Origin: Lysobacter enzymogenes
Lineage (GTDB): Bacteria > Pseudomonadota > Gammaproteobacteria > Xanthomonadales > Xanthomonadaceae
Direction of reading: 5' to 3'
NCBI RefSeq assembly: GCF_900106525.1
Contig: NZ_FNOG01000001.1
Location: 634,128 to 698,127, forward strand
Length of the DNA stretch: 64,000 nt
Part shown: in pieces, positions 10,459 to 23,492 of the stretch
How the letters are laid out: the number at the start of each line of letters is the position of its first letter
Position numbering within the stretch: the stretch's first letter is position 1
Position numbers and translations under genes: made by a program
The notes under the pieces: generated by a model
What the model was told of the DNA's origin: nothing
Seen by the model: the letters and a program-made list of their open reading frames with translations, nothing else
The model's database searches: none

Positions 10459-11904
10459 ATGAGCACCGCCCTGCGCCGCCGTCTGCAACACACCGGCGAC
10501 CTGGCCAAGGCGTTCCCGCGCGTGCACTTCGTCGGCATCGGCGGCACCGGCATGAGCGGCATCGCCGAAGTCATGTGCACCCTGGGCTACCAGGTGTCGG
10601 GTTCGGACATGGCCGACAACGCGGTGACCCGGCGCCTGGCGTCGATGGGCGCGACCGTGCACCGCGGCCACGCCGCGGCCAACGTGCTCGGCGCCGACTG
10701 CGTGGTGGTGTCCAGCGCGATCAAGCGCGACAACCCCGAGCTGATGGAAGCGCGCGCCCAGCGCATTCCGGTGGTGCCGCGCGCGGAAATGCTGGCCGAG
10801 CTGATGCGCTTCCGCCGCGGCATCGCCGTGGCCGGCACCCACGGCAAGACCACCACCACCTCGCTGACCGCCAGCGTGCTGGCCGAAGGCGGCATCGACC
10901 CGACCTTCGTGATCGGCGGCAAGCTGCTCGCCGCCGGCGCCAACGCCGGCCTCGGCGGCGGCCAGTGGCTGGTGGCCGAGGCCGACGAGAGCGACGGCAG
11001 CTTCCTGCGCTTGAACCCGCAGATCGCCATCGTCACCAACATCGACGCCGATCACCTGGAGAACTACGGCGGCGATTTCGCCAAGGTCCAGGCCGCGTTC
11101 GAGGAATTCCTGCACCGGCTGCCGTTCTATGGCCTGGCGGTGCTGTGCATCGACGACGCCAATGTCGCCCGGCTGGCCGCGGAAACTCCGCGCCACGTGA
11201 TGACTTACGGCTTCAGCGACGAAGCCGACGTGCGCGCCGAGGATGTCACCCAGCATGGCGGCGCGATGCGCTTCACCCTGTGCCTGCCCGACGCCAGCCG
11301 CACCGCGGTGACTCTGGCCCTGCCGGGCCGGCACAACGTGCTCAATGCGCTGGCCGCCGCCTCGGTGGCCTGGCAGCTCGGCGTGGCCAGCGACGCGATC
11401 GCGCGCGCGCTGGAGAAGTTCGCCGGCATCGGCCGCCGCTTCAACCTGCTGGCGCAGATCAAGACCGAGAAGGGCGCGACCGTGCAGTTGGTCGACGACT
11501 ACGGCCATCACCCGAAAGAGCTGGAAGCGGTGTTCGCCGCCGCCCGCGGCGGTTGGCCGGACAAGCGTCTGGTGGTGGCGTTCCAGCCGCACCGCTACAG
11601 CCGTACCCGCGACCTGTTCGACGACTTCGCTGCGGTGCTGTCGTCGGTGGACGCGCTGGTGCTGACCGAGGTCTATCCGGCCGGCGAAGCGCCGATCGCC
11701 GGCGCCGATGCGAAATCGCTGGCGCGCGCGATCCGCGCGCGCGGCCGCATCGACCCGGTCGTGGTCGGCGGCGCCGCCGATCTGGCCGGCGTGCTGCCGG
11801 ACGTGTTGAACGACGGCGACTTGTTGTTGCTGATGGGCGCCGGCGACATCGGCGCGGCGGCGCAGCAGTTGGCCACTACCGGTTTCCAAGGAGAGTCGAA
11901 GTGA
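10459..11904 (+). CDS. murC: UDP-MurNAc:L-alanine ligase MurC
   Basis: 481 aa cytoplasmic Mur ligase that adds the first amino acid, L-Ala, to UDP-MurNAc. The UDP-binding start [17 protein letters not shown] and the ATP loop [12 protein letters not shown] are present, as is [10 protein letters not shown] in the third domain. The frame is open to 10,147, but the ATG at 10,459 gives the usual N-terminus. The stop overlaps the ddlB GTG start. Confidence 0.95.
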   Translation: MSTALRRRLQHTGDLAKAFPRVHFVGIGGTGMSGIAEVMCTLGYQVSGSDMADNAVTRRLASMGATVHRGHAAANVLGADCVVVSSAIKRDNPELMEARAQRIPVVPRAEMLAELMRFRRGIAVAGTHGKTTTTSLTASVLAEGGIDPTFVIGGKLLAAGANAGLGGGQWLVAEADESDGSFLRLNPQIAIVTNIDADHLENYGGDFAKVQAAFEEFLHRLPFYGLAVLCIDDANVARLAAETPRHVMTYGFSDEADVRAEDVTQHGGAMRFTLCLPDASRTAVTLALPGRHNVLNALAAASVAWQLGVASDAIARALEKFAGIGRRFNLLAQIKTEKGATVQLVDDYGHHPKELEAVFAAARGGWPDKRLVVAFQPHRYSRTRDLFDDFAAVLSSVDALVLTEVYPAGEAPIAGADAKSLARAIRARGRIDPVVVGGAADLAGVLPDVLNDGDLLLLMGAGDIGAAAQQLATTGFQGESK

Positions 11905-12881
11905 GTGTCGTCAAGTTCGCCCCGCTGCGCGTCACCGACCCGGCCGTGTTCGGCCGCGTCGCCGTGCTCATGGGCGGCACCAGCGCCGAGCGCGAAGTGT
12001 CGCTGGATTCCGGCCGCGGCGTGCTCGACGCGCTGCGCTCGCGCGGCGTGGACGCGTTCGCGGTCGACGGCATCCCGGCGTTGATCGAACGCATCCGCGC
12101 CGGCGGCGTCGACCGCGTGTTCAACATCCTGCACGGCAACAAGGGCGGCGGCGAAGACGGCGTGCTGCAGGGCGTGCTGGAAGCGCTCGGCGTCCCCTAC
12201 ACCGGTTCGGATGTGCTCGGCTCGGCGCTGGCGATGGACAAGATCCGCACCAAGCAGGTGTGGATCGGCGCCGGCCTGCCGACCCCGCGTTTCAAGCGCA
12301 TCGCCAAGGGCGACGACGTGCACGCCGCGGCGGGCGAGATCGGCCTGCCGGTCATCATCAAGCCCTCGTGCGAAGGCTCCAGCGTCGGCGTGTCGCGAGT
12401 GTTGAAGGACGCCGACATCGACGAGGCCGTGGCCCTGGCCGCGCGCTATCCGGGCGAGATGCTGATGGAGCAGATGATCGTCGGCGACGAGCTCACCGTC
12501 GCGGTGCTGATCGACGGCGACGGCTACACCGCGCTGCCGTCGATCCGGATCGTGCCCAAGGGCGAGTGGTACGACTATCATGCCAAGTACATCGCCGAAG
12601 ACACCCAGTACCTGTGTCCGGGCCTGGACGGCGCCGCCGAAGACGAGATCCGCCGCCTGGCGATGCAAGCCTTCGTCGCCGCCGGCTGCAAGGGCTGGGG
12701 CCGGGTCGACTTCATGCGCGACCGCGACGGCCGCTTCTACCTGATCGAAGTCAACACCGCGCCGGGCATGACCAGCCATTCGCTGGTGCCCAAGGCCGCG
12801 CGCCAGATCGGCATCGAGTACGACGAGCTGTGCTGGCGCGTGCTCGAAGCCACCGTGATCGCGGGAGGTGGCGCGACGTGA
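11901..12881 (+). CDS. ddlB: D-alanine:D-alanine ligase
   Basis: 326 aa ATP-grasp ligase that makes D-Ala-D-Ala for MurF. Visible motifs: [17 protein letters not shown] at the N-terminus, the ATP-grasp segment [16 protein letters not shown] and the C-terminal [15 protein letters not shown] metal and substrate site. GTG start at 11,901 overlaps the murC stop and is preceded by a good ribosome site (AAGGAGA). Its stop overlaps the ftsQ GTG. Confidence 0.95.
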   Translation: MSVVKFAPLRVTDPAVFGRVAVLMGGTSAEREVSLDSGRGVLDALRSRGVDAFAVDGIPALIERIRAGGVDRVFNILHGNKGGGEDGVLQGVLEALGVPYTGSDVLGSALAMDKIRTKQVWIGAGLPTPRFKRIAKGDDVHAAAGEIGLPVIIKPSCEGSSVGVSRVLKDADIDEAVALAARYPGEMLMEQMIVGDELTVAVLIDGDGYTALPSIRIVPKGEWYDYHAKYIAEDTQYLCPGLDGAAEDEIRRLAMQAFVAAGCKGWGRVDFMRDRDGRFYLIEVNTAPGMTSHSLVPKAARQIGIEYDELCWRVLEATVIAGGGAT

Positions 12882-13621
12882 ACGCCCTGCTGCGACTTGT
12901 CGGATGGGTGCTGGCGCTGGCTCTGGTGGCGCTGCCGGTCGTGGCCGTGTTGAACGGCTGGATCGGCGCGAACCAGTGGCCGCTCAAGCGCCTGCGCGTG
13001 ACCGGCGAGTTCGAGCGGGTCGACGCGGCGGCGCTGCGCAAGACCCTGTTGCCCTACGCCCAGCGCGGCTTCTTCGCGGTCGACCTGCCCAAGGCGCAGG
13101 ACGCGGTGTCGAAGCTGCCGTGGGTCGAGCGCGCCGAGGTGCGCAAGCGCTGGCCGGACGTGCTCGAGGTGACGGTGATCGAGCACAAGCCGTTCGCGCG
13201 CTGGGGCCAGGATCGTTTGTTGTCCGAGCAGGGCCGCCTGTTCCCGGTCGGCAAGGATCTGCAGGTGCCGGACAAGCTGCCGCAGTTCGGCGGGCCCGAC
13301 GGCCGGGTCGCCGACGTGGTGGCGCTGTACAACGAGTCGCGCGAGCTGTTCGCGCCGGTCGGGCTGGAAGTGCGCGATCTGGAAGTCGACCAGCGCGGCA
13401 GCTGGACGATGGGCCTGAGCAACGGCGCGCGCATCGTCATCGGCCGCACCGAGCAGCGTTCGCGCCTGAGCCGCTTCGTGCACATGCTGCCGCAGCTCAC
13501 CGCGCAGAAAGCGCAGGTGCTCGAGCGCGCCGATCTTCGCTACACCAATGGTTTTTCGCTGACGTGGGCGCCCGCGCAACAGGCGCCGGCGGCCGCACCG
13601 AAGCAGCAAGGACAGTCATGA
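12878..13621 (+). CDS. ftsQ: Cell division protein FtsQ
   Basis: 247 aa bitopic membrane protein. One N-terminal helix (about residues 7-25) is followed by the periplasmic POTRA domain ([15 protein letters not shown] ... [40 protein letters not shown] is the classic FtsQ pattern, spread over residues 33-100) and the beta domain that binds FtsB. GTG start in a GTGA overlap with ddlB. The C-terminus is Ala/Gln-rich. It links early and late divisome proteins. Confidence 0.93.
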   Translation: MNALLRLVGWVLALALVALPVVAVLNGWIGANQWPLKRLRVTGEFERVDAAALRKTLLPYAQRGFFAVDLPKAQDAVSKLPWVERAEVRKRWPDVLEVTVIEHKPFARWGQDRLLSEQGRLFPVGKDLQVPDKLPQFGGPDGRVADVVALYNESRELFAPVGLEVRDLEVDQRGSWTMGLSNGARIVIGRTEQRSRLSRFVHMLPQLTAQKAQVLERADLRYTNGFSLTWAPAQQAPAAAPKQQGQS

Positions 13622-14853
13622 ACCGCAAAGGCGACAAGTCGCTCATCGTTGGCCTCGACATCGGCACCTCCAAGGTGGTGGCGCTGGTGGGCGAGTATTC
13701 GCCCGGAAATCCGATCGAAGTCATCGGCATCGGTTCGCACGAATCGCGCGGGCTCAAGCGCGGCGTGGTGGTCGACATCGAATCCACCGTGCAGTCGATC
13801 CAGCGCGCGATCGAAGAGGCCGAGCTGATGGCCGGCTGCGAGATCCGCTCGGTCTACGCCTCGATCTCCGGCAACCACATCCAGTGCCGCAACTCGCAGG
13901 GCATCGCCCCGATCCGCGACGGCGAGGTCACCTACGGCGACCTCGATCGGGTGCTGGAAGCGGCCAAGGCGGTGGCGATCCCGGCCGACCAGAAGATCCT
14001 GCATGCGATCCCGCGCGACTACGTGCTCGACGATTCGCAGGAAGGCATCCGCAACCCGGTCGGCATGACCGGCGTGCGCCTGGAGGTGCACGCGCACCTG
14101 GTGGTGTGCGCGCAGTCGGCCGCGGCCAACATCAGCAAGTGTGTGCAGCGCTGCGGCCTGCAGGTGGACGATCTGATCCTGGGCGTGCTGGCTTCCAGCA
14201 ACGCGGTGCTGACCAGCGATGAGCGCGAGCTCGGCGTGATCCTGGTCGACATCGGCGCCGGCACCACCGACATCTCGGTGTTCGTGCAGGGCGCCATCGC
14301 CCACAGCGCCAGCCTGCCGATCGCCGGCGACAAGGTCACCGAAGACATCGCCCACATGCTGCGCACGCCGACCCCGGAGGCCGAGCAGATCAAGGTCCGC
14401 TACGCCTGCGCGCTGGCGCAGATGGCCACCGCCGAGGAATCCATCCAGGTGCCCAGCGTCGGCGACCGGCCGCCGCGGCGCATGCCGCGCCACTCGCTGG
14501 CGCAGGCGGTGCAGGCGCGCTACGAGGAAATCTTCGAAATGATCCAGGCCGAACTGCGCCGCTCGGGTTTCGAGCACCACGTGCGCGCCGGCATGGTCCT
14601 GACCGGCGGCGCGGCGAAGATGGAAGGCGTGGTCGAGCTGGCCGAGGAAATGCTGCAGATGCCGGTGCGCGTGGGCATTCCCCAGCACGTCACCGGCCTG
14701 GGCGAGGTGGTCGGCAACCCGGTCCACGCCACCGGCGTGGGCCTGCTGCTGATGGGCAGCCAGATCGAGAACCCGCGCCGCCCGGTGATCTCCACCGGCC
14801 GCGCCGGCAGCTTCCTGAGCAAGTTGAAGAATTGGTATCGCGGCGAGTTTTGA
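13618..14853 (+). CDS. ftsA: Cell division actin-like ATPase FtsA
   Basis: 411 aa actin-fold ATPase that tethers FtsZ to the membrane. Phosphate-binding loops GLDIGTSKVVALVGE (start) and VDIGAGTTDISVF (about residues 210-222) are clear, and the C-terminal tail FLSKLKNWYRGEF is the amphipathic membrane-targeting helix. ATG overlaps the ftsQ stop. It is the last gene of the overlapping run. Confidence 0.96.
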   Translation: MNRKGDKSLIVGLDIGTSKVVALVGEYSPGNPIEVIGIGSHESRGLKRGVVVDIESTVQSIQRAIEEAELMAGCEIRSVYASISGNHIQCRNSQGIAPIRDGEVTYGDLDRVLEAAKAVAIPADQKILHAIPRDYVLDDSQEGIRNPVGMTGVRLEVHAHLVVCAQSAAANISKCVQRCGLQVDDLILGVLASSNAVLTSDERELGVILVDIGAGTTDISVFVQGAIAHSASLPIAGDKVTEDIAHMLRTPTPEAEQIKVRYACALAQMATAEESIQVPSVGDRPPRRMPRHSLAQAVQARYEEIFEMIQAELRRSGFEHHVRAGMVLTGGAAKMEGVVELAEEMLQMPVRVGIPQHVTGLGEVVGNPVHATGVGLLLMGSQIENPRRPVISTGRAGSFLSKLKNWYRGEF

Positions 14854-15052
14854 GCGGCCGCGGCTCGCGATTGGTTTAGAGGCAAGCGCAAAAGCGGAAC
14901 AGGGCAAACACGGAAGTCGTAACGAAGCAGTACGTCGTTTAGTTGTTCAAACATAAAAACCATAAACGCCGAGAAGGTGATGGAGGGTCGGATCGCGCTT
15001 TGCGAATGCCGCATCCCCAATCCCAAAATCCCGGCTCAAAGAGGACGAGGAC
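14854..15052 (+). other. ftsA-ftsZ intergenic region
   Basis: This 199-bp gap has an AT-rich patch (about 14,925-14,970, including TTGTTCAAACATAAAAACC) unlike its surroundings. Such a patch before ftsZ is a reasonable place for an ftsZ promoter, but the hexamers are not well spaced, so I only flag it. A ribosome site (GAGGACGAGGAC) precedes the ftsZ ATG. Confidence 0.35.
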
Positions 15053-16279
15053 ATGGCACATTTCGAATTGGTTGAAAAAATGGCCCCGAACGCGGTGATC
15101 AAGGTCGTCGGCGTGGGCGGCGGCGGCGGCAACGCCGTGGCGCACATGGTCAGCGGCAACGTCGACGGGGTGGAGTTCATCACCGCCAACACCGACGCGC
15201 AGGCGATCAAGAACTGCGGCGCCAAGCTGCAGCTGCAGCTCGGCAGCAACGTCACCAAGGGCCTGGGCGCGGGCGCGAATCCGGAAGTCGGCCGCCAGGC
15301 CGCGCTGGAAGACCGCGAGCGCATCATGGACGCGCTGACCGGCGCCGACATGGTGTTCATCACCGCCGGCATGGGCGGCGGCACCGGCACGGGCGCCGCG
15401 CCCGTGGTGGCGCAGCTGGCCAAGGAGATGGGCATCCTGACCGTCGCCGTGGTCACCAAGCCGTTCCCGTTCGAGGGCCGCCGCCGCATGCAGGTGGCGC
15501 TCAAGGGCATCGAGGAACTCTCGCACCACTGCGACTCGCTGATCACCATCCCCAACGAGAAGCTGATCACCGTGCTCGGCCGCAACGCCACGATGATCCA
15601 GGCCTTCCGCGCCGCCAACGACGTGCTGCTCGGCGCCGTGCAGGGCATCGCCGATCTGATCGTGCGCCCGGGCCTGATCAACGTCGACTTCGCCGACGTG
15701 CGCACGGTGATGAGCGAGATGGGCCTGGCGATGATGGGCACCGGAGCCGCGCGCGGCGACGATCGCGCCCAGGCCGCGGCCGAGTCTGCGATCCAGAACC
15801 CGCTGCTCGACGACGTCAACCTGGCCGGCGCCAACGGCATCCTGGTCAACATCACCGCCGGCCCGGACTTCACCATGGCCGAGTTCGACGAGGTCGGCCG
15901 CACCATCGAGAACTTCGCTTCCGAAGACGCGACCGTGGTCATCGGCACCGTGCTCGACCCGGACATGCAGGACGAGGTCAAGGTCACCGTGGTCGCCACC
16001 GGCCTCAACCGCGTGGTCGCCAAGCAGTCGGTGCGCGGTCACGGCGCCGGCTACGAGCGCGAAGCGCAGCGCGCGCCGATCCAGCTGGTGCGCAACGCGA
16101 CCACCGGCCAGCCCGAGTTCTCGGCGATGGACGACGTCGGCCACGCGCCCATGCCGAGCTTCGGCGGCAACCTGCGCGGCAGCGCCCGCCAGGAGCCGAC
16201 CGGCCCGGCGGTGGCGGACTTCGGCAGCGACAACAGCTACCTGGACATCCCGGCGTTCCTGCGCCGCCAGGCGGACTGA
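15053..16279 (+). CDS. ftsZ: Cell division GTPase FtsZ
   Basis: 408 aa tubulin homologue that polymerises into the Z ring. The nucleotide-binding GGGGGN stretch is at about residues 22-27, the tubulin signature GGGTGTG at 108-114, and NVDFADVRTVM marks the T7 loop. After a linker of about 70 residues the conserved tail DIPAFLRRQ, which binds FtsA and ZipA, ends the protein. It is the last gene of the dcw cluster and is followed by a strong terminator. Confidence 0.98.
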   Translation: MAHFELVEKMAPNAVIKVVGVGGGGGNAVAHMVSGNVDGVEFITANTDAQAIKNCGAKLQLQLGSNVTKGLGAGANPEVGRQAALEDRERIMDALTGADMVFITAGMGGGTGTGAAPVVAQLAKEMGILTVAVVTKPFPFEGRRRMQVALKGIEELSHHCDSLITIPNEKLITVLGRNATMIQAFRAANDVLLGAVQGIADLIVRPGLINVDFADVRTVMSEMGLAMMGTGAARGDDRAQAAAESAIQNPLLDDVNLAGANGILVNITAGPDFTMAEFDEVGRTIENFASEDATVVIGTVLDPDMQDEVKVTVVATGLNRVVAKQSVRGHGAGYEREAQRAPIQLVRNATTGQPEFSAMDDVGHAPMPSFGGNLRGSARQEPTGPAVADFGSDNSYLDIPAFLRRQAD

Positions 16280-16450
16280 CGGCCGCGCGGGCAGGGCGCG
16301 CGGCGCGACTTCGGAGCGGACGGCGGTAAACCGTCCGCGCCGCGGTTCGTTGCCGGTACTCGTCGCCCGCCAGGCCGGTTGCAGCGGTACCGCCCGCCAA
16401 GGGCAGCACTACCCCGGACCGGACTCGTCCCCGGTCCCCAGGGCACCTTG

Positions 16451-16508
16451 CCCCGGCGCTCAGGCGCCGGGGCTTTTGGGCCGGTCGGCCCGGTTGCGGG
16501 CCGACCGG
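16451..16508 (+). terminator. Terminator hairpin pair after ftsZ
   Basis: CCCCGGCGC (16,451-16,459) pairs with GCGCCGGGG (16,464-16,472) over a 4-nt loop and is followed by CTTTT, a good intrinsic terminator. A second perfect 12-bp hairpin follows at once (16,481-16,492 with 16,497-16,508, loop GTTG) with only TCAGTTT after it. Together they should end dcw transcription before lpxC. Confidence 0.75.
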
Positions 16509-16699
16509 TCAGTTTGCGCCGCGCTGTTGACAACGGCGGGACAGTGTGTCTCTTGCGTTCAGGTTCAGGAACCCGCGTGCTACTCTTGCGCGGTTTCGTA
16601 GCGACCCCAATTAGCTATTCCGCCCCTGCGAGCCACAGCGGCCAGGCGGTCGGATCGTCACAAGAACTCCATCGTTTTCGCGGAAAGCCCTACATTCCC
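16509..16699 (+). promoter_or_regulatory. lpxC leader and probable promoter region
   Basis: A consensus TTGACA lies at 16,527-16,532, but the sequence 17 nt further (CTCTTG) is a poor -10 box; TACTCT at 16,581-16,586 is another candidate with wrong spacing. Since a terminator precedes it, lpxC needs its own promoter somewhere here. The exact site is not resolved. Confidence 0.35.
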
Positions 16700-17611
16700 A
16701 TGTCGCGCCAGCGCACCCTCAAGACCGTCATCCGCGCCACCGGCGTGGGTCTGCACAGCGGCGAAAAGGTCTTCCTGACCCTGCGCCCGGCCCCGGTCGA
16801 CACCGGCATCGTGTTCCGCCGCACCGATCTCGACCCGGTGGTGGAGATGCCCGCGCGCGCCGACCTGGTCACCGAGACCACGCTGTGCACCGGCCTGACC
16901 TACGGCGCCGGCAAGGTCATGACGGTGGAGCACCTGCTCTCGGCGATGGCCGGGCTGGGCATCGACAATTGCTATGTTGAGCTGTCCGCGCCGGAAGTGC
17001 CGATCATGGACGGCTCGGCCGGTCCGTTCGTGTTCCTGCTGCAGTCCGCCGGCATCGCCGAGCAGGACGCGCCCAAGCGTTTCATCCGCATCAAGCACCC
17101 GGTGGAAGTGCGCGACGGCGACAAGATCGCCCGGTTCGAGCCGTTCGACGGGTTCCGCCTGGGCTTCACCGTGGTCTTCGACCATCCGGCGATCCCGGCC
17201 TCGCAGTCGCGCGCGCAGGTGGAGTTCTCGACCGAGAACTACATCCGCGAAGTCAGCCGCGCCCGCACCTTCGGCTTCATGCGCGACCTGGAATACATGC
17301 GCGAGCGCAACCTCGGCCTGGGCGGCTCGATGGACAACGCGATCGTGCTCGACGAGTTCCGCGTGCTCAACGACGACGGCCTGCGCTACGTCGACGAGTT
17401 CGTCCGCCACAAGATTCTCGACGCGGTCGGCGACCTGTACCTGGCCGGCCACGCCATCATCGGCGCCTACGAGGGCTACAAGTCCGGCCACGCGCTCAAC
17501 AACAAGCTGGTGCGCGCGCTGCTGGCCGAGCGCTCGGCCTGGGAGCTGGTCAGCTACGACCAGACCGCGGACGGCCCGGTCGCCTACGGCGGCGAGGCGG
17601 CGTTCGCCTGA
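16700..17611 (+). CDS. lpxC: UDP-3-O-acyl-GlcNAc deacetylase LpxC
   Basis: 303 aa zinc amidase catalysing the committed step of lipid A synthesis. The zinc ligands expected in the family are visible: His78 in [10 protein letters not shown], and His237 and Asp241 in [16 protein letters not shown]. The frame is open to 16,379, but the ATG at 16,700 matches the family N-terminus ([19 protein letters not shown]) and length. Cytoplasmic; a drug target in Gram-negative bacteria. Confidence 0.97.
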   Translation: MSRQRTLKTVIRATGVGLHSGEKVFLTLRPAPVDTGIVFRRTDLDPVVEMPARADLVTETTLCTGLTYGAGKVMTVEHLLSAMAGLGIDNCYVELSAPEVPIMDGSAGPFVFLLQSAGIAEQDAPKRFIRIKHPVEVRDGDKIARFEPFDGFRLGFTVVFDHPAIPASQSRAQVEFSTENYIREVSRARTFGFMRDLEYMRERNLGLGGSMDNAIVLDEFRVLNDDGLRYVDEFVRHKILDAVGDLYLAGHAIIGAYEGYKSGHALNNKLVRALLAERSAWELVSYDQTADGPVAYGGEAAFA

Positions 17612-17934
17612 GGCCGCGCCGGCGTCACGCCGGCGCCTGCGGCGAGCGGGCCTCCCGCCGCCCCGTCGCGATACCCCGCGACTACACCGCGTGTCCAGTC
17701 CGCGTTCCAAGCTGAACGCGCGTCTCTGCCGGCCCGTGATGCCGGCCCAGAAAAGTCAGGAACGTTAACCAGATCACACTCGTGAATGTCACGTGACGGG
17801 TTAACGATTTTCTAACGGAACTTTTCCGGAATGCTTCCGATCGTTTAACAAACCCCGGGAGTTGGGCCAGTAGGATGCCCCGACCCGGCTCTCGGCCCCT
17901 ATCGGAACGCCCCCCGCGCGAACCGCCCGAGCAG
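17612..17934. other. AT-rich intergenic region between convergent lpxC and dciA
   Basis: 323 bp without a gene. The first part has a GCCGGCG/CGCCGGC hairpin just after lpxC. Positions 17,752-17,862 are clearly poorer in GC than the rest, with three GTTAAC-like words (near 17,764, 17,800 and 17,844) and a perfect 10-bp palindrome GTCACGTGAC at 17,788-17,797. A TAGGAT at 17,871-17,876 resembles a -10 box. It may hold a regulatory site or small RNA; nothing is certain. Confidence 0.35.
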
Positions 17935-18396
17935 TCAGTTGGCGTCGCCGCGGCCCTTGGTTTCATCGGGGTCGCGCAGCGAATCCAGCGCGGCCCGCAG
18001 CGCTTGCTGCGTTGCGGCCGACAGGGGTTTGGCCTGTCGCACCGGTGCTGCCGCCGGCTGCGGGATCGTCGTCTTGACGACGAGTTCGGCCGCTTTCAGT
18101 CCGACGGACCGGGCTGCGTCGAGCATTTCGGGTGCGGCCAGCCGTAATTTGGCGCGCCACACCGGAGCATCGACGACATACACGAGCCTGCCGCGTTCGA
18201 AGTTGGCCAGCCGCGCATGCGCGGCGAGCGAAGGCGGCAGGTAGGGGCGTAACCGAAGGTCCAGATCTTCGAGCCATAGGGCTCGCTTGATCGGGTTGGC
18301 GGCGCTGTCCTCCATCAACGCATCCAGAGCGATGCGTGGAGTGGAAGGGCGGCGCGACTGCGGCCTTTTGGGCTTGGAATCAGACATCGGACTCAT
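17935..18396 (-). CDS. dciA: DciA-like protein (DUF721), putative replicative helicase loader
   Basis: 153 aa. The N-terminus is basic (SDSKPKRPQSRRPS), then comes a DUF721/KH-like core (LRPYLPPSLAAHARLANFERGRLVYVV, then W-R-A-K-L-R) and a flexible C-terminal tail. DciA proteins load DnaB in bacteria that lack DnaC, and the position between lpxC and secA is common in Xanthomonadaceae. The ATG at 18,396 overlaps the ATG of the divergent peptidase gene (shared CATG); a second in-frame ATG at 18,387 is a credible alternative. Confidence 0.8.
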   Translation of the reverse strand: MSPMSDSKPKRPQSRRPSTPRIALDALMEDSAANPIKRALWLEDLDLRLRPYLPPSLAAHARLANFERGRLVYVVDAPVWRAKLRLAAPEMLDAARSVGLKAAELVVKTTIPQPAAAPVRQAKPLSAATQQALRAALDSLRDPDETKGRGDAN

Positions 18397-19306
18397 GACC
18401 TATCAATCCATCGTTGAGCACACGCGCGAACGGCTGGGGAACTTCTTCCAGCAGTGCGGCCGGGCCGGCTCCCGCCGCCCCGCACTGGCGATCGCGCTGC
18501 TGCTGGGCACCGGCGTTTGCGTCGGCGCCGGCGCCGGCATCGCCGACAACCGCATGCTACGCGCCGAACTGGCCCAGCAGCACGACCAGATCGCCGTCAC
18601 CCGCCGCGACGCGCAGCGCGAGATCAACGCCCTGGCCGCGCGCATGGGCGAGCTGCAGGCCGAGGCCAACCGCCTCAACGCCCTGGGCGAGCGCCTGACC
18701 CGCATCGGCCAGCTCCAGGACGGCGAATTCGACTTCAACAAGCCGGTCGGCGTCGGCGGCGCCGGCCCGGTGCGCGACATGTCCAAGCCCGAGCTCAACG
18801 CCGGCATGGACCAGCTCAAGCAGCAGTTCAAGGCCTCCGGCGAGCAGCTGACGGTGCTGGAGTCGCTGCTGTTCAACCGCCAGATCGACATGAACGCGGT
18901 GCCCTCGCGCGCCCCGATCGCCAACAGCTACATCACCTCCGGCTTCGGCGGCCGCGCCGACCCGTTCAACGGCGGCGCCGCGTTCCACAAGGGCATCGAT
19001 TTCGAAGCCGACATCGGCGACCCGGTGCTGGCGGTGGCCGACGGCGTGGTCAGCTACTCGGGCGTGCGCTCGGGCTATGGCAACGTCATCGAGATCGACC
19101 ACGGCAACGGCTACGTGACCCGCTACGCGCACAACTCGCGCCTGCTGATGAAGGTCGGCGAGCTGGTCCGCGCCGGCCAGGAAGTGGCCAAGGCCGGTTC
19201 CAGCGGCCGCTCCACCGGCGCCCACGTGCATTTCGAGGTGTGGGAGAACGGCCGGGTGGTCAATCCGGTCAAGTTCCTCAACCAGCAGTCGCCGCTGAGG
19301 GGGTGA
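18395..19306 (+). CDS. Membrane-anchored M23 family metallopeptidase
   Basis: 303 aa. A cytoplasmic N-terminus is followed by one membrane helix (about residues 31-50), a coiled-coil stretch ([20 protein letters not shown] to about residue 110) and a C-terminal LytM/M23 domain. Zinc ligands expected for an active enzyme are present: His198 and Asp202 (FHKGIDFE) and His279 in HVHFE. It should cut or regulate cutting of peptide crosslinks in the periplasm. The frame is open further upstream, but 18,395 gives the cleanest N-terminus. In E. coli this place, before secA, is held by secM. Confidence 0.85.
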   Translation: MTYQSIVEHTRERLGNFFQQCGRAGSRRPALAIALLLGTGVCVGAGAGIADNRMLRAELAQQHDQIAVTRRDAQREINALAARMGELQAEANRLNALGERLTRIGQLQDGEFDFNKPVGVGGAGPVRDMSKPELNAGMDQLKQQFKASGEQLTVLESLLFNRQIDMNAVPSRAPIANSYITSGFGGRADPFNGGAAFHKGIDFEADIGDPVLAVADGVVSYSGVRSGYGNVIEIDHGNGYVTRYAHNSRLLMKVGELVRAGQEVAKAGSSGRSTGAHVHFEVWENGRVVNPVKFLNQQSPLRG

Positions 19307-19676
19307 AGCGGACCGCTCGCGAGCCACTGGCTCGCGGTCCGCTGAACGCCGGCCGCTCCTGCGGCCGGCCGGGTGTGCAACTCGCCGTCGGGACCGACCC
19401 GCGAACTGTGGAATTGGGCAAAGTCCCACATTCCCCCGTCGCTTTTCCCCCTTGATACCGTTCAGGTCGCCCCCCACGCTAGAATGCGTGTGGCCAAAGA
19501 CCAGGCTCGATCCGAATCGGGGGCGCATGGCGCCCCCGATCGCGTTTCAGGGCCCCGAACAGGGGCGCGGACGCGGCGATCGGGCGGTCTGCTGGATTCC
19601 TGGGGAACTTGCCGGCGGCAACGCGCTCTTAACACGTCCCGCCTGTGCAACCCCGTTCGCTTTACACGGACCCGTC
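19307..19676 (+). promoter_or_regulatory. secA upstream region with leader hairpin
   Basis: Two GC-rich hairpins follow the peptidase gene (about 19,310-19,343; and GCCGGCCGC/GCGGCCGGC at 19,348-19,369), neither with a T tract. A TAGAAT -10 candidate is at 19,490-19,495 with no good -35. Just after the expected start site is an 11-bp perfect stem (19,516-19,526 with 19,530-19,540, loop ATG). No SecM-type arrest peptide (FxxxxWIxxxxGIRAGP) is seen. The leader would be about 175 nt long. Confidence 0.4.
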
Positions 19677-22383
<2,707 letters not shown>

Positions 22384-22400
<17 letters not shown>

Positions 22401-23451
22401 GCAGCCCGGCGGCCGCAGCGCGGGCGAAGGACGCCGCGACGGCGCCGGGCCCGGGGATGCGGACGCCGGCGCTTCGGCCGACGCGGAGGTGCCGCGACCA
22501 CGTTCGCGCGTGGTCGAGGTCGTCGCCGGCGTCATCCGCGACGCCCGCGGCCGGGTGCTGCTGACCCGGCGCACCGAAGGGCGCGACCTGGCCGGCCTGT
22601 GGGAATTCCCCGGCGGCAAGCGCGAGCCGGGCGAAACGCCCGAGGCGGCGCTGAGCCGCGAACTGCACGAAGAGCTGGGCATCGACAGCGAGATCGGCGC
22701 CGAGCTGATCCGGGTGCCGCAGATCTATCCCGACAAACGCCTGGTGCTGGACGTGCGCGAAGTGCGCGCCTGGCGCGGCAGCGCGCGCGGGCGCGAGGGG
22801 CAGGCCCTGGCCTGGGTGCCACCGCATAAGCTGGCCAGCTACGCGATGCCGCCGGCCGACCGGCCGGTGGTGGCGGCGCTGGAGCAACCCGACCGGTATC
22901 TGGTGACGCCCGAGCCCGGCGACGACGACGAAGCCTGGCTGGCCGCGCTGGCCGCCGCTTTAGCCGCGGGCGTCAAGCGCGTGCAATTGCGCGCGCCGGC
23001 CCTGAGCGCGGCCGATCCCGCGCGCTGGCACCGGCTAGCCGCCGCCGCGGCCAAGCGTGGCCGGGCGGCCAAGGCCGAGCTGCTGATCAACGCCGATCTG
23101 AACCTGGCGCGCGAGCTGGGCGTGGGCGCGCACCTGCGCGCGGCGCAACTGCGCGGGCTGAGCGAGCGCCCGCTGCCGGCGGAACTGCCGCTGGCGGCGT
23201 CCTGCCACGACGCCCGCGAGCTGCAGGCGGCGCAGGCCCTGGGCTGCGATTTCGCCGTGGTCGGTTCGATCAAGCCTACGCCGAGCCATCCCAGCGTGCT
23301 GGGGATCGGCTGGGAAGCGTTCGCGGCGCTGCGCGAATCGGTGTCGCTGCCGATCTACGCCATCGGCGGGCTCGGCGCGCAGGATCTGGCCGATGCGCGC
23401 CGGCATGGCGCCCAAGGCGTGGCGGCGATCCGGAGCCTGTGGCCGGCGTGA
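22384..23451 (+). CDS. Nudix hydrolase / ThiE-like fusion protein (MutT family)
   Basis: Up to 355 aa with two domains. The N-terminal Nudix domain has the complete box G-x5-E-x7-REL-x-EELG at about residues 77-100, as in MutT, which clears 8-oxo-dGTP. From about residue 190 a thiamine-phosphate-synthase-like barrel follows ([29 protein letters not shown]). This fusion after secA is known in Pseudomonas and Xanthomonas; the role of the ThiE-like half is unclear. ATG 22,384 overlaps secA by 17 nt; GTG 22,489 would give about 320 aa, nearer the family length. Confidence 0.8.
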
Positions 23452-23492
23452 TTGGAGGGGCGGGGGCTTGGGCCTCGCCTGATCGAAAAGCA

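Noticed and set aside
19494-19676. SecM-like leader peptide upstream of secA
   Set aside because: The frame from ATG 19,494 runs on through secA without a stop, and no arrest motif is present.
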